DNA from: Chitinophagaceae bacterium 26-R-25
Lineage (GTDB): Bacteria; Bacteroidota; Bacteroidia; Chitinophagales; Chitinophagaceae
Direction of reading: 5' to 3'
DNA: 64,000 bases
Assembly: GCA_029906195.1 (NCBI GenBank)
Contig: JARWSJ010000004.1
Coordinates: forward strand, 248,001 to 312,000
Shown here: positions 1 through 8,587 of the stretch, in pieces
Numbering within the stretch: the first letter of the stretch is position 1
Layout of the letters: the number at the start of each line of letters is the position of its first letter
Translations under genes and position numbers: made by a program
Notes under the pieces: generated by a model
The model's database searches: none
What the model was told of the DNA's origin: nothing
Seen by the model: the letters and a program-made list of their open reading frames with translations, nothing else

Positions 1-48
1 TTCCGCACTAAAATCTCTCGTTCCCTGCGGTAAAGAAGGCTTGCTCAT
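1..48 (-). CDS. hisS: Histidine-tRNA ligase, N-terminal fragment
   Basis: The first 48 bases, read on the minus strand from an ATG at 46-48, encode MSKPSLPQGTRDFSAE before the window ends. The K-P-x-x-P-x-G-T-R-D-F pattern is the usual N-terminus of class II histidyl-tRNA synthetases, where the GTRDF segment precedes motif 1. The enzyme charges tRNA-His with histidine in the cytoplasm. Only 16 codons are present, so the call rests on this signature alone. The next gene on the same strand is the tyrosine phosphatase at 191-649, and the 142-base gap between them holds a facing pair of CGTACAT-type repeat arms. Confidence 0.82.
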   Translation of the reverse strand, partial: MSKPSLPQGTRDFSAE

Positions 49-102
49 TGAAGTTTATTTGTGTATTCTTTCTAATTATTAAAGTCTTGTTGTTATTGCT
101 GT

Positions 103-190
103 GTACGATGTGCGAACTACGATGGACGAAAGCGTTTCGGGTGCATCATTACAATGAATTTCGTACATCGTCCTCCGTACATCCCACGTC
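103..190. repeat. Facing CGTACAT-type heptamer arms
   Basis: The left arm (about 103-131) has ACGATG-type units and the right arm (about 162-190) has CGTACAT-type units with a 7-base period; the arms are roughly reverse complementary. The right arm abuts the stop codon of the phosphatase gene at 191-193. The same unit family recurs in front of murG near 41541-41597. Confidence 0.6.
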
Positions 191-649
191 TCACACCTTA
201 TGCCTTTCCACAATCATCTCACACGCTTCCTCTATCAACGCATATACTTTGTGATATCCCGGTTCTGTTCCATACCAGGGATCGGGCACATCCATGTTTT
301 TTCCCGGATACAATTCGTTCAACAATAATTCTACTTTGCTTTCATCGAATTTATTTTTTGCAATGCTCCGCATATCGCTCACCACATCTTCCGCCATTGC
401 ATATATTTTGTCGAACTTATCAAAATCGTCTGCCACGAATCTTCTTGAACGCTGTGCACTGATATCAATGCCATTCATCAGCGCCACTTTTTGTGACAAT
501 GGATGAGGTGCTTCTCCAACATGATAACCATTTGTACCTGCGCTATCAACACGCCAGTCCAGTCCTGCGCTCGCTGCTTTGTCTTGTAAAATTCCTTCCG
601 CTAATGGGCTCCGGCAAATATTGCCCAGGCATACCATCAAGATATTCAT
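191..649 (-). CDS. Low-molecular-weight protein-tyrosine-phosphatase
   Basis: This 152-residue protein has the full signature of the LMW-PTP family. The P-loop CLGNICRS (C7-x5-R13-S14) carries the nucleophilic cysteine and phosphate-binding arginine, and DPWYG (D123) supplies the general acid. Such enzymes remove phosphate from tyrosine residues, in bacteria often from polysaccharide-export kinases (BY-kinases), but no such partner is visible nearby, so the substrate is unknown. Length is typical and no signal peptide is present, so it should be cytoplasmic. It is followed on the same strand by hisS. Upstream lies a repeat-filled gap and the divergent tonB gene. Confidence 0.93.
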   Translation of the reverse strand: MNILMVCLGNICRSPLAEGILQDKAASAGLDWRVDSAGTNGYHVGEAPHPLSQKVALMNGIDISAQRSRRFVADDFDKFDKIYAMAEDVVSDMRSIAKNKFDESKVELLLNELYPGKNMDVPDPWYGTEPGYHKVYALIEEACEMIVERHKV

Positions 650-665
650 GGGCGCAAAGATAGGA

Positions 666-792
666 AAACGCCTAACGCTAAACGCCTAACGCTTAACGCT
701 GGTCCCCGAATGATTGAATAACTGAGTAACTGAATAACAGAATAACTGATGAGCCTAAAACTGCGTTCAGCGTTAGGCGTTCGGCATTCAGC
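666..792. repeat. Facing AACGCCT heptamer arms with nested GAATAACT units
   Basis: The left arm 666-701 has AACGCCT/AACGCTT units with period 7, and the right arm 762-792 has the reverse-complement type (AGCGTTAGGCG). Between them, 713-748, lies a run of GAATAACT-type octamers. Two repeat families are therefore nested in the gap between the divergent phosphatase and tonB genes. Confidence 0.7.
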
Positions 793-889
793 AAATTTTT
801 TTATGGAATAATTCCGCCCCCGCATCTCATTATTAAGAACACAGCGCTGGTTTGTACAAAACGAATTTTCCCAAGTAAAACATACTATT

Positions 890-1717
890 ATGAATGCTAA
901 TTCAATTTTACACAGTGATGTGCTTGACATACTATTTGAAAACCGTAACAAGCAATATGGCGCATACACATTAAGGAAAGAATACAATAAAAGGCTGATG
1001 ACTGCTATTGGAGGAATGTTTTCGCTGGTGGCGATTGTTGTGGGTTGTCTGTCTTTTAAAGCGAAGGAAAAACCTACTGTATTTATTGCAGAAGGGCCGG
1101 TTGTAACTCTTGCCGCAGATCCAACTCCACCTCCTCAAAAAAAGGACCCTATGCCAAAACTAAAACCCAAAATGGACGCAGGAGCGCTTAAACAAAATAT
1201 TGCTACGATTCAGAACACGGCTCCAATAATAGCAGAAACCGAGACGACTGTACCGCCTGTTGAGGCAATGGAAAACAAGGCAATAGGCACCGAAACAAAA
1301 GAAGGTAATCCCTCTGATGGCACCGTGCCACCGCAAGGCAATGGGACCGGTACCGGCACTGGAAATGATAACGTGACAACGCCGCCCGTTGCGGAAGATA
1401 ACAGCATCCACCAGTTTGTCGAGAACATGCCCGAGTTTCCTGGTGGCACAAGCGCGATGATCCGTTTTCTTAAAAAGAATCTGCGCGAGATCACAAATGA
1501 AGAAGAGCGCTCCATTAAAGTGCTGGTTCGCTTTATAGTTGACAAAACAGGTTCCGTAACAGGATTTGAAATAGTAGGCTCAGGCGGAGAGGAATATGAT
1601 AAAGAAGTTTTAAGAGTGGTGAAAAAAATGCCGCACTGGAAACCTGGTTCTCAAAATGGCAATCCTGTAAATGTGTACATGACCTTGCCGGTGGTGTTTC
1701 AAACAGAGCAGGAATAG
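890..1717 (+). CDS. TonB-family energy transducer
   Basis: This 275-residue protein has the TonB layout: a cytoplasmic N-terminus (with the NKQYGAYTLRKEY motif common in Bacteroidota TonB proteins), one membrane segment at about residues 37-56, a proline-, glycine- and threonine-rich periplasmic linker (about 75-175), and a C-terminal TonB domain of about 85 residues starting near FVENMPEFPGG. TonB passes energy from the ExbB-ExbD proton channel to outer-membrane receptors. No exbB or exbD lies in the window directly upstream, where a divergent gene sits, so the partner channel must be encoded elsewhere. It probably starts a unit with the small membrane protein, PstS-like lipoprotein and TPR protein that follow, although a 369-base gap intervenes. 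Confidence 0.9.
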   Translation: MNANSILHSDVLDILFENRNKQYGAYTLRKEYNKRLMTAIGGMFSLVAIVVGCLSFKAKEKPTVFIAEGPVVTLAADPTPPPQKKDPMPKLKPKMDAGALKQNIATIQNTAPIIAETETTVPPVEAMENKAIGTETKEGNPSDGTVPPQGNGTGTGTGNDNVTTPPVAEDNSIHQFVENMPEFPGGTSAMIRFLKKNLREITNEEERSIKVLVRFIVDKTGSVTGFEIVGSGGEEYDKEVLRVVKKMPHWKPGSQNGNPVNVYMTLPVVFQTEQE

Positions 1718-2086
1718 TACTTTGAAATATCTGAAATATACTTTGGATGATGGATCAATAACCCCTATTTAAACCCTCAGCCATTGCGGTCAGCCGGTAA
1801 GTTAATTGCCGTGCTGGCCGCATAGCTCGTTTTGGGGACAAAAGCTGATATAGGTTTTCACAATAATATAACGTAGTTGCACGACCAATCTTAACTGTTT
1901 GATTGCGTATTTTTTTAATATAATAAACCACAAAAATTCCCACGTAAAGGGATGGCGCACAATAAAAAATGGTAAAATCTAAAGAAGGAAATATAAAATT
2001 GAAAAATGTAAAAGAGTTTAAAGAATTAGCGTTCGAAAAAGGTATGTTTTTATTATCTTGCTCCATTCTATTTAAAAACGGGTCAT
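1718..2086. other. Gap without recognisable gene
   Basis: These 369 bases between tonB and the small membrane protein gene hold no convincing reading frame on either strand and no repeat arms of the type seen elsewhere. A TTATCTTG stretch near 2055-2062 weakly resembles a TAnnTTTG box and could be a promoter for the downstream genes, but the match is poor. Confidence 0.5.
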
Positions 2087-2320
2087 ATGGACGATAAGTT
2101 TCAGGAGCGAAAAGAAAAAAACTACAGCATAATGAGGTCTGTGAAGGATTATGGCATGGGCATCGTAATTCTGTGTTTTGGAATTTTTTTCGCGTTTTCA
2201 GACAAGCTCGGTTTTAAATTTGGAGTGGAACCCCTGCTAAAATATTTCTTTGCCGGATTGTGTATCATTTACGGAGGATGGCGAATTTACCGTGGTTACC
2301 AAAAGAATTATTTCGAATGA
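2087..2320 (+). CDS. Small two-helix membrane protein, unknown function
   Basis: A 77-residue protein with a charged N-terminus (about residues 1-18) and two hydrophobic segments (about 22-41 and 49-68). I do not recognise a named family. Its stop codon overlaps the start of the PstS-like gene in an ATGA arrangement (2317-2320), which points to translational coupling and a shared role. A small membrane protein at this position between tonB and a substrate-binding lipoprotein gene is, as I recall, common in related genomes, but its function is not known to me. Confidence 0.75.
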   Translation: MDDKFQERKEKNYSIMRSVKDYGMGIVILCFGIFFAFSDKLGFKFGVEPLLKYFFAGLCIIYGGWRIYRGYQKNYFE

Positions 2321-3252
2321 GATCATATATTGCCTCGAGAAAAATAAAATTTATTTCAACCTGGGTTGTAGTTTTCTTCGTAAGTGTGCTTGCGGGTTGC
2401 AACAATGGTCAGCAGAAACCTTTTGGAGATACCACCACTACAGGAACAATTAACATAAGTGTTGACGAAAGCTTTAAACCGGTAATTGATTCCCAAATCA
2501 AAGTGTTTGAAGCGACCTATAAAGACGCCAGAATCATAGCTCATTATAAGCCGGAAGCTGAGTGTCTGAAGGACCTGAATAATGACAGCGTAAGAATGGT
2601 TATTATTACGAGGGCGTTGACAGACAAGGAAGTTGAACTATTAACCAATAAGGAAAAGTTCTCTCCGCTCCAGGGAAAGATTGCCTACGACGCAGTTGCG
2701 TTGATCGTAAACAACCAGGCAAAAGATTCCATCTTTGACATGACCGATGTAAGGTCCATCTTAAAAGGTACCAGTGGTTACAAACTGAGACCTGTAATGG
2801 ACGGCCTTTCTGCAACAAGTACAGTTCGTTACGCAATGGACTCGATTTTGAAGGGCCAGCCAATGGGCAAAAATGTTACGGCGGCTACAAGCAGCCTTGG
2901 AGTGATAGATTACGTATCTAATAATCCGGATGCGATTGGTTTTATAGGAGTTAGTTGGATCGGAAATCCGGAGGACACATCACAAATTAGTTTTTTGAAA
3001 AAAGTTAGAATTGCATCCGTACGTTGCGGTATTTGTCCGCAGGAAACATATGTAAAACCCTACCAGGCAAATATTGCAATGAGACGCTATCCGTTGGTAC
3101 GTGGTTTGTATTATGTGCTGAAAGAAAATTATGACGGCCTTGGAAACGGATTCGCCAACTTCATGTTGTACGAAAGAGGGCAATTGATTTTCAGAAGAGC
3201 GTACTTATGGCCTGCAAAAATGCAGTTTATCGTACGTGATGCAGGGATGTAA
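2317..3252 (+). CDS. PstS-like phosphate/solute-binding lipoprotein
   Basis: A 311-residue protein when started at the ATG at 2317, which overlaps the previous stop codon. An in-frame upstream ATG at 2260 would add 19 residues in front of the signal peptide and is less likely. A hydrophobic segment ends in the lipobox LAGC, so the protein should be lipid-anchored. The body looks like a PBP-like domain of the PstS family: INISVDESFKPVIDSQIKVFE near the N-terminus, then VIITRALTDKE and a late ANFMLYERGQLIFRRA segment. No pstCAB transporter genes follow, so it is probably not a classical phosphate importer component. Its place beside tonB and a TPR protein suggests a role in envelope energy coupling or signalling, which is inference. 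Confidence 0.82.
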   Translation: MRSYIASRKIKFISTWVVVFFVSVLAGCNNGQQKPFGDTTTTGTINISVDESFKPVIDSQIKVFEATYKDARIIAHYKPEAECLKDLNNDSVRMVIITRALTDKEVELLTNKEKFSPLQGKIAYDAVALIVNNQAKDSIFDMTDVRSILKGTSGYKLRPVMDGLSATSTVRYAMDSILKGQPMGKNVTAATSSLGVIDYVSNNPDAIGFIGVSWIGNPEDTSQISFLKKVRIASVRCGICPQETYVKPYQANIAMRRYPLVRGLYYVLKENYDGLGNGFANFMLYERGQLIFRRAYLWPAKMQFIVRDAGM

Positions 3253-3302
3253 AAAATAGTTTTATATATAAATCTATATTTAGTAAACCAGAAAAATAAA
3301 CA

Positions 3303-4994
3303 ATGAAGAAAATTACCTTAAGCATTGCAGTGGCAGCGGTTATGTCCGTTACTTCTTTGTTTGCGCAAAGTGTTGAGCAGGGAAAGAAATTTTATTACTA
3401 CGAAAGGTTCAACAGCGCTAAGGCAGAATTTGAAAAAGCACTGGCTTCAAACCCTAACGATGTGATTGCTACCTATTGGTTGGGCCAAACATTGCTTGAA
3501 TTAAAAGATACTGCAGGAGCAAAAGCCCTGTATCAGAAAGGCTTGACAACCAGCAACAATGCACCCGCAATGCTGGTGGGCATGGGGCAGATTGAATTGA
3601 ACGAAGGTAAAAAAGATGATGCTCGCCAACGTTTTGAAACTGCACTTAACCTTACTAAAAATAAAGACGTAAATATCATGGCGGCTATTGGCCATGCTAT
3701 CGTAGATTCTAAAGCAGGAGATGCTCAGTTTGTAATTGAAAAACTGACTCCGGTTACACAAACTAAAGACTTTAAAAGCCCTGAAGTTTGGACAGTAATT
3801 GGTGACGCTTACCGCAAACTTGGTGACGGTGGTAGCGCGGTTCAGTCGTATCAAAAAGCATTGAACATCGATCCTAAATATGCAGGTGCCGAATACAGAA
3901 TTTCAAAACTGTATATGACACAGGGAAACAAAGAAATCTTCCTTCCTGCATTGGAGCAGTCAGTGCAAATGGATCCAAACTTTGCTCCGGCATATTATGA
4001 GTTGTACTACTACTGGTTCAACCGTGATATCAACAAAGCAAAAGATTTCTACGAAAAATTTATGGCGGTTTCCGATCCAAACCCGAACAATGATTACGAA
4101 AAAACAAGTATCATTTTCGCTTCAGGAAACTACGACAACGCAATTAGTACCGCTCAAGGATATATTAGCGCTCAAGGTGATAAAGCTGATCCTCGTTATT
4201 ACAAACTGATCGCTTACGCTTATGATGCGAAAAAAGATTCAGTAAACGCGAAAAGCTATCTGGATCAGTATTTCGCAAAACAAAAAGCGGAGAACTTCGT
4301 ACCGAAAGATTATGCTTTCAAAGCAGAATTGTTGAGCAAATTCCCCGGAAACGAGACACAAGCTCTTGAGGCTTATGGGCAGGCCATAGCTGCAGACACT
4401 TCTAAAATCGAAAAATTGGAATTGATGAACAGCGCGGCTGGCTTGTCTAAAAGATTGGGCAACAGGGCGGAAGAAGCGAAATGGCTGGGACAGATCTATT
4501 ACACAGATCCAAAATCAACAAAAACAGACCTGTACAACTACGGCTATGCCTATTACCAGGCGAAAGTGTACGATTCTTCAGTAGCTATCTTTGCAAAATA
4601 CAAAGTGCTCTATCCTGAAGAAATCTATGGTTACCTGTGGTCTGCGCGCTCATACGCAGCGATCGATACAACCATGGCAAACGGATTAGCTGTTCCTGAC
4701 TATCAGAAATTTGTAGAAGTAGCTAAGAAAACAGATTCAGTAAAAATGAAGAGCTTGATCATCCAGTCTCTTTATTACCTGGCATCTTATTCAAACGATA
4801 TCAAGAAAGATAAAGATGCAGCCATCGGTTATTTGCAACAAGTGGTAGCACTTGACCCAACTAACACTGATGCAACTCAAATTATCGAAAAATTGAAAAA
4901 ACCGGCTAAACAACCAGCCGCGGCTCCTCAGAAAAAAGCAACGGGTAACTCCGGAACTTCTACCAAGAGCTCCGGTGGGCACACGGCCAAGTAG
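3303..4994 (+). CDS. Exported tetratricopeptide-repeat protein
   Basis: A 563-residue protein with an N-terminal signal peptide (cleavage likely after SLFAQ, about residue 22) followed by many TPR-like helical repeats, for example EKALASNPNDVIATYWLGQ and YQKALNIDPKYAGAEYRIS. The C-terminal 30 residues are rich in Lys, Ala, Ser and Gly and probably disordered. TPR proteins act as scaffolds for protein contacts, here in the periplasm. It lies 50 bases after the PstS-like gene, so the tonB group is likely one transcription unit closed by the terminator at 5022-5052. The precise partner is unknown. Confidence 0.88.
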   Translation: MKKITLSIAVAAVMSVTSLFAQSVEQGKKFYYYERFNSAKAEFEKALASNPNDVIATYWLGQTLLELKDTAGAKALYQKGLTTSNNAPAMLVGMGQIELNEGKKDDARQRFETALNLTKNKDVNIMAAIGHAIVDSKAGDAQFVIEKLTPVTQTKDFKSPEVWTVIGDAYRKLGDGGSAVQSYQKALNIDPKYAGAEYRISKLYMTQGNKEIFLPALEQSVQMDPNFAPAYYELYYYWFNRDINKAKDFYEKFMAVSDPNPNNDYEKTSIIFASGNYDNAISTAQGYISAQGDKADPRYYKLIAYAYDAKKDSVNAKSYLDQYFAKQKAENFVPKDYAFKAELLSKFPGNETQALEAYGQAIAADTSKIEKLELMNSAAGLSKRLGNRAEEAKWLGQIYYTDPKSTKTDLYNYGYAYYQAKVYDSSVAIFAKYKVLYPEEIYGYLWSARSYAAIDTTMANGLAVPDYQKFVEVAKKTDSVKMKSLIIQSLYYLASYSNDIKKDKDAAIGYLQQVVALDPTNTDATQIIEKLKKPAKQPAAAPQKKATGNSGTSTKSSGGHTAK

Positions 4995-5021
4995 ATAGAT
5001 TATATCTTCTTTCCATAAAAC

Positions 5022-5052
5022 AAAAAAACTGTCCTTCGGGGCAGTTTTTTTA
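5022..5052 (+). terminator. Rho-independent terminator after the TPR gene
   Basis: A hairpin with a CTGYCC/GGGCAG stem, a TTCG loop, and flanking A and T runs (AAAAAACTG before, CAGTTTTTTT after). It separates the tonB group from the nuo operon. Confidence 0.9.
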
Positions 5053-5164
5053 TTTTAACAATGTTACTGAATAAGTGTTTTCCTTAGTTTTTTCCGCCTG
5101 AAATAGGGTAAAAAACTTTTTCTCTCCGGTCATTGATAATAATCAGCTAGAATATTTCACATTA

Positions 5165-5197
5165 TTGAGGTTTATATCATTGGCTAACCTATTTTTG
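5165..5197 (+). promoter_or_regulatory. Likely nuo operon promoter
   Basis: TATTTTTG at 5190-5197 fits the Bacteroidota -7 box TAnnTTTG exactly, and a TTG at 5165-5167 sits 22 bases upstream as a possible -33 element. Transcription would start near 5204, giving a leader of about 16 bases before the nuoA ATG at 5220. It lies just after a strong terminator, as expected for the start of the complex I operon. Confidence 0.55.
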
Positions 5198-5219
5198 CGC
5201 TTTAAGCAATCTTCTCATT

Positions 5220-5624
5220 ATGAACTTGTTCCTTTTGCAAGTAAGTACTCCTGTAGTTGCCAATACCTCTGCCAACTACGTCCCTATTGCATTGCAACTA
5301 ATATTCGCTGCTCTTTTTGTAGCGGGTACGTTAGGTATCGCCAACATACTGGGGCCAAGACGTGACACCAGTGATAAACTGGCTACGTTTGAAAGTGGTA
5401 TTGCAAGTGTAGGAAACGCCCGTCAGCCAATGGCTATTAAATACTTCCTGGTTGCTATTCTCTTCGTGTTGTTTGACGTGGAAGTTATTTTCTTCTATCC
5501 TTATGCAGTAAATTTCAAGGAACTTGGCTGGCCCGGTTTAGGTGCAGTTTTAATGTTTGTGGCCTTCTTTATCCTGGGCTTTATCTATATCATAAAAAAA
5601 GGAGCCCTCACCTGGGAAGATTAA
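5220..5624 (+). CDS. nuoA: NADH-quinone oxidoreductase subunit A
   Basis: This 134-residue membrane protein has three predicted transmembrane helices and the conserved NuoA stretch with TFESG (residues about 56-60), RQPMAIKYFLVAILFVLFD and DVEVIFFYPYAV. NuoA helps form the junction between the membrane arm and the peripheral arm of complex I, near the quinone site. It is the first gene of the operon, directly behind a terminator and a promoter-like site. Confidence 0.97.
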   Translation: MNLFLLQVSTPVVANTSANYVPIALQLIFAALFVAGTLGIANILGPRRDTSDKLATFESGIASVGNARQPMAIKYFLVAILFVLFDVEVIFFYPYAVNFKELGWPGLGAVLMFVAFFILGFIYIIKKGALTWED

Positions 5625-5728
5625 GCAATAATTGATGCCTGTTTGGTGTTAATTAGCTGGTTTTGAAATTACAACTAAAAGACAGTACAACTGTTAGGCA
5701 ACAGAGGTGCTTTAAAAAGGAAAATATT

Positions 5729-6310
5729 ATGTCTCGTCCTGTATCGTTTAATGTGAAAAATGAAGGTGGTAAGCCTATAAATATAGTCGATGCCCCTGCC
5801 GGCTTTACCGGTGAAGGCTTCTTTACTACTAAATTGAGTGACGTTGTGGGTTTGGGAAGAAAGAATTCACTTTGGCCGTTACCGTTCGCTACATCTTGTT
5901 GCGGAATCGAGTTCATGGCGACCATGGCTTCTCATTATGACCTTGCTCGCTTCGGCGCTGAAAGAGTTGGATTCTCCCCTCGTCAGTGCGATTTATTGAT
6001 GGTAATGGGAACGATTGCAAAAAAAATGGGACCTATCGTAAAACAGGTTTACCTGCAAATGGCAGAGCCAAGATGGGTAATAGCCGTAGGCGCCTGCGCG
6101 TGTTCCGGCGGTATCTTTGACTCATACAGCGTATTGCAGGGCATCGATCAGATCATTCCTGTAGACGTTTACGTTCCAGGTTGCCCGCCAAGACCAGAAG
6201 CTATTTTAGATGGCTTTATGAAAGTGCAGGACCTGGTAGGAAACGAGAGTATCCGCCGCCGCAATAGCGACCAGTACAAGGCATTGCTGAATGGATATGG
6301 CATTCAATAA
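5729..6310 (+). CDS. nuoB: NADH-quinone oxidoreductase subunit B
   Basis: This 193-residue subunit carries the N2 [4Fe-4S] cluster that passes electrons to quinone. The ligands visible are the tandem C57-C58 in SCCGIEF, C123 in GACACSGG and C152 in PGCPPRPE. The ATG at 5729 is chosen because the protein then begins a few residues before the conserved core. An in-frame ATG at 5663 would add 22 poorly conserved residues and is less likely. NuoB binds NuoC, NuoD and NuoI in the connecting module. Confidence 0.97.
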   Translation: MSRPVSFNVKNEGGKPINIVDAPAGFTGEGFFTTKLSDVVGLGRKNSLWPLPFATSCCGIEFMATMASHYDLARFGAERVGFSPRQCDLLMVMGTIAKKMGPIVKQVYLQMAEPRWVIAVGACACSGGIFDSYSVLQGIDQIIPVDVYVPGCPPRPEAILDGFMKVQDLVGNESIRRRNSDQYKALLNGYGIQ

Positions 6311-6505
6311 TTTGAAAATGTGGCAACGGGAGAATGTGGCAATTTGAGAATTTGAAAATTTGAGAATGCTGCGGAAAGAATCTTGCCTCATTTACGATAG
6401 ACACGCTAAGAATTTAGGAATAGAGAAATAACAGAATAAGGAATTTGGACTTTGGATGTCAAGCACATTTTCAAATTCTCAAATTTTCAAATTTTCAAAT
6501 TTTGA
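6311..6505. repeat. Facing TTTGAAAA octamer arms, nuoB-nuoC gap
   Basis: The left arm 6311-6368 begins directly after the nuoB stop codon with TTTGAAAA-type units. The right arm 6467-6505 has TTTTCAAA-type units and ends 8 bases before the nuoC ATG. The loop of about 100 bases has no recognisable content. Confidence 0.85.
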
Positions 6506-6513
6506 GTTATCTC

Positions 6514-7044
6514 ATGGATCAAGATTATATAAAACAAAGGCTGATTGAGAAATTCGGAGAAGCTGTAACAGGTTTTGAATCACCGTATGGAATGTTGACT
6601 TTTGAAGCACCGAAAGAAATGAACCTGAAAGTGCTGCAATTCCTGTACGATGATGAGCACTTGAAATTCCGTTTTCTAACAGACCTCTGCGCTGTACATT
6701 ATCCGGACAATAAAGGAAGAGAACTCGCCATTGTGTATCTGCTACACAACCTTGTTGATAATGTTCGTATCCGGTTCAAAGTATTTTCACCGATAAATGA
6801 AGCTGGTGCTCCTTACACAGCAGATATCTATACAGCAACAAAATTGTTTGAAGCAGCCAACTGGCTCGAAAGAGAAACCTTCGATTTCTTTGGTATCAAT
6901 TTCGTGGGCCATCCAAATCTTAAACGTATAATGAATGTGGAAGAAATGGACTACTACCCAATGCTTAAACAATATCCTCTGGAAGATCAATCCAGGGTTG
7001 ACAAGGATGATGAGATGTTCGGACGCGGTGGCTCCGTAATTTGA
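6514..7044 (+). CDS. nuoC: NADH-quinone oxidoreductase subunit C
   Basis: A 176-residue subunit of the connecting module of complex I (30 kDa subunit family). It has the family motif ERETFDFFGINFVGHPNLKR (about residues 125-144) and YPLEDQSRVD. It is a separate protein here, not fused to NuoD as in enterobacteria. The start at 6514 is preferred over an upstream ATG at 6445, because the extra codons would only translate the TTTTCAAA repeat arm. The stop codon TGA at 7042-7044 is itself part of the first repeat unit of the next gap. Confidence 0.96.
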   Translation: MDQDYIKQRLIEKFGEAVTGFESPYGMLTFEAPKEMNLKVLQFLYDDEHLKFRFLTDLCAVHYPDNKGRELAIVYLLHNLVDNVRIRFKVFSPINEAGAPYTADIYTATKLFEAANWLERETFDFFGINFVGHPNLKRIMNVEEMDYYPMLKQYPLEDQSRVDKDDEMFGRGGSVI

Positions 7045-7171
7045 AAATTTGGAAATGCGGCAATTTGAAAATGATTGCCCTATTGTCAATTTTCAAAAAA
7101 AACGTAACATAAAAACAAAGAGAGTTTGAAATGCGGCGTTCCCAATTTTCAAATCTTCAAATTTTCAAATT
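7039..7171. repeat. Facing TTTGAAAA octamer arms, nuoC-nuoD gap
   Basis: The left arm about 7039-7080 contains the nuoC stop codon. The right arm 7144-7171 ends 14 bases before the nuoD ATG. Units are TTTGAAAA and its reverse complement with a few substitutions. Confidence 0.85.
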
Positions 7172-7185
7172 GTCTAATTGATTCT

Positions 7186-8427
7186 ATGTCAGAATTGCAA
7201 CATATAAAAGATCCGCACATTGTACTTCCGGATGGGTCCATAGAAAAGACGACTACAACGCTTAATCTTGGTCCTACGCACCCGGCAACGCATGGTGTGT
7301 TCCAAAATATCCTGGAAGTAGATGGCGAACGCATTGTTTCTTCAGAGCAAACAGTTGGATATATCCACAGAGCTTTTGAGAAAATTGCAGAAAGACGTCC
7401 GCTTTACCAGATCACCCCACTTACAGACAGGCTCAACTATTGTTCTTCGCCTATCAACAACATGGGCTGGCACATGACAGTTGAGAAATTGTTGGGCATA
7501 ACACTTCCTAAGCGCGTGGATTACCTGCGCATCATCATCATGGAATTGGCCCGCATTTCTGATCACCTGATCTGTAACTCAATCGTGGGTGTTGACTCCG
7601 GAGCATTTACAGGGTTCCTTTACGTGATGCAATACCGTGAGTTGATCTATGAAATTTATGAAGAAGTTTGCGGATCACGTCTTACCACAAACATTGGCCG
7701 CATTGGTGGTTTCGAAAGAAACTTTAATGATATAGCTTTCGCTAAACTCGAGAAATTCCTTGCAGAATATCCTGCAGTACTGAAAGAGTTTGAAAACCTT
7801 TTCAACCGCAACAGGATCTTCATGGAACGCTTGATTGGCGCCGGTCCTATTGGTGCTGACAGAGCTCTGAACTATGGCTTTACAGGGCCAAACTTAAGAG
7901 CAGCCGGTGTTGATTATGACGTTCGCGTTCAAACACCATACAGCAGCTACGAAGATTTTGAATTTGAAGTACCGGTGGGTTCAACAGGTGACTGCTACGA
8001 CCGTTTCCTTGTAAGAAACCAGGAAATGTGGCAATCACTCAGAATTATCGAACAGGCTTACGCGAAAGTAAAAGAATTCAAAGGCAAGGATGCAGAAGTG
8101 TATCATGCCGATGTTCCAGAATATTATCTGCCTAAAAAAGAAGATGTTTACACCAAAATGGAAGCGCTCATCTGGCACTTTAAAATAGTGATGGGTGAAA
8201 CGGAAATTCCCAAAGGTGAAGTTTATCACAGCGTTGAAGGTGGAAACGGAGAATTGGGATTCTATTTGATCAGTGATGGTGGAAGAACCCCGTACCGCCT
8301 GCATTTCAGAAGACCTTGTTTTATTTATTACCAGGCTTATTCTGAATTGACAAGCGGAGGAATGTTATCAGACGCGGTTATCACAATGAGTTCATTGAAC
8401 CTGATTGCAGGGGAGATGGATGCATAG
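7186..8427 (+). CDS. nuoD: NADH-quinone oxidoreductase subunit D
   Basis: A 413-residue member of the 49 kDa family, which with NuoB forms the quinone-binding site. Conserved stretches include NLGPTHPATHGVF near the N-terminus, IGYIHRGxE-like VGYIHRAFEKIAE, and RTPYRLHFRRPCF with a C-terminal MSSLNLIAGEMDA. The ATG at 7186 follows the repeat arm. The in-frame ATG at 7126 would only translate repeat sequence. Confidence 0.97.
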   Translation: MSELQHIKDPHIVLPDGSIEKTTTTLNLGPTHPATHGVFQNILEVDGERIVSSEQTVGYIHRAFEKIAERRPLYQITPLTDRLNYCSSPINNMGWHMTVEKLLGITLPKRVDYLRIIIMELARISDHLICNSIVGVDSGAFTGFLYVMQYRELIYEIYEEVCGSRLTTNIGRIGGFERNFNDIAFAKLEKFLAEYPAVLKEFENLFNRNRIFMERLIGAGPIGADRALNYGFTGPNLRAAGVDYDVRVQTPYSSYEDFEFEVPVGSTGDCYDRFLVRNQEMWQSLRIIEQAYAKVKEFKGKDAEVYHADVPEYYLPKKEDVYTKMEALIWHFKIVMGETEIPKGEVYHSVEGGNGELGFYLISDGGRTPYRLHFRRPCFIYYQAYSELTSGGMLSDAVITMSSLNLIAGEMDA

Positions 8428-8584
8428 AAATTTGAAAATGTGGTGATTTGAAAATTTGAAAATAAAATTGCAAATCACCTAAATGAATAAGCAGCATTCA
8501 ATTATTAAAATTTTTGAGTTTGAAATAGAGAAGACAGGCTGAATCAGTCATTTTCAAATTTTCAAATCGTCAAATTTTCAAATT
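8428..8584. repeat. Facing TTTGAAAA octamer arms, nuoD-nuoE gap
   Basis: The left arm 8428-8464 starts right after the nuoD TAG stop. The right arm 8550-8584 ends 3 bases before the nuoE ATG. The arms would pair over about 30 bases with mismatches. Confidence 0.85.
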
Positions 8585-8587
8585 AAC

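Noticed and set aside
1755..2066. Possible 103-residue minus-strand gene in the tonB-membrane protein gap
   Set aside because: It is hydrophobic by AT-rich composition, has no family pattern, and would be opposite the likely leader of the downstream genes.
6445..6513. Longer N-termini for nuoC, nuoD, nuoJ, nuoM and ftsZ
   Set aside because: The extra residues (for example FQILKFSNFQIL) are just the translation of TTTTCAAA-type arms or other repeat arms and lie outside the conserved protein cores.
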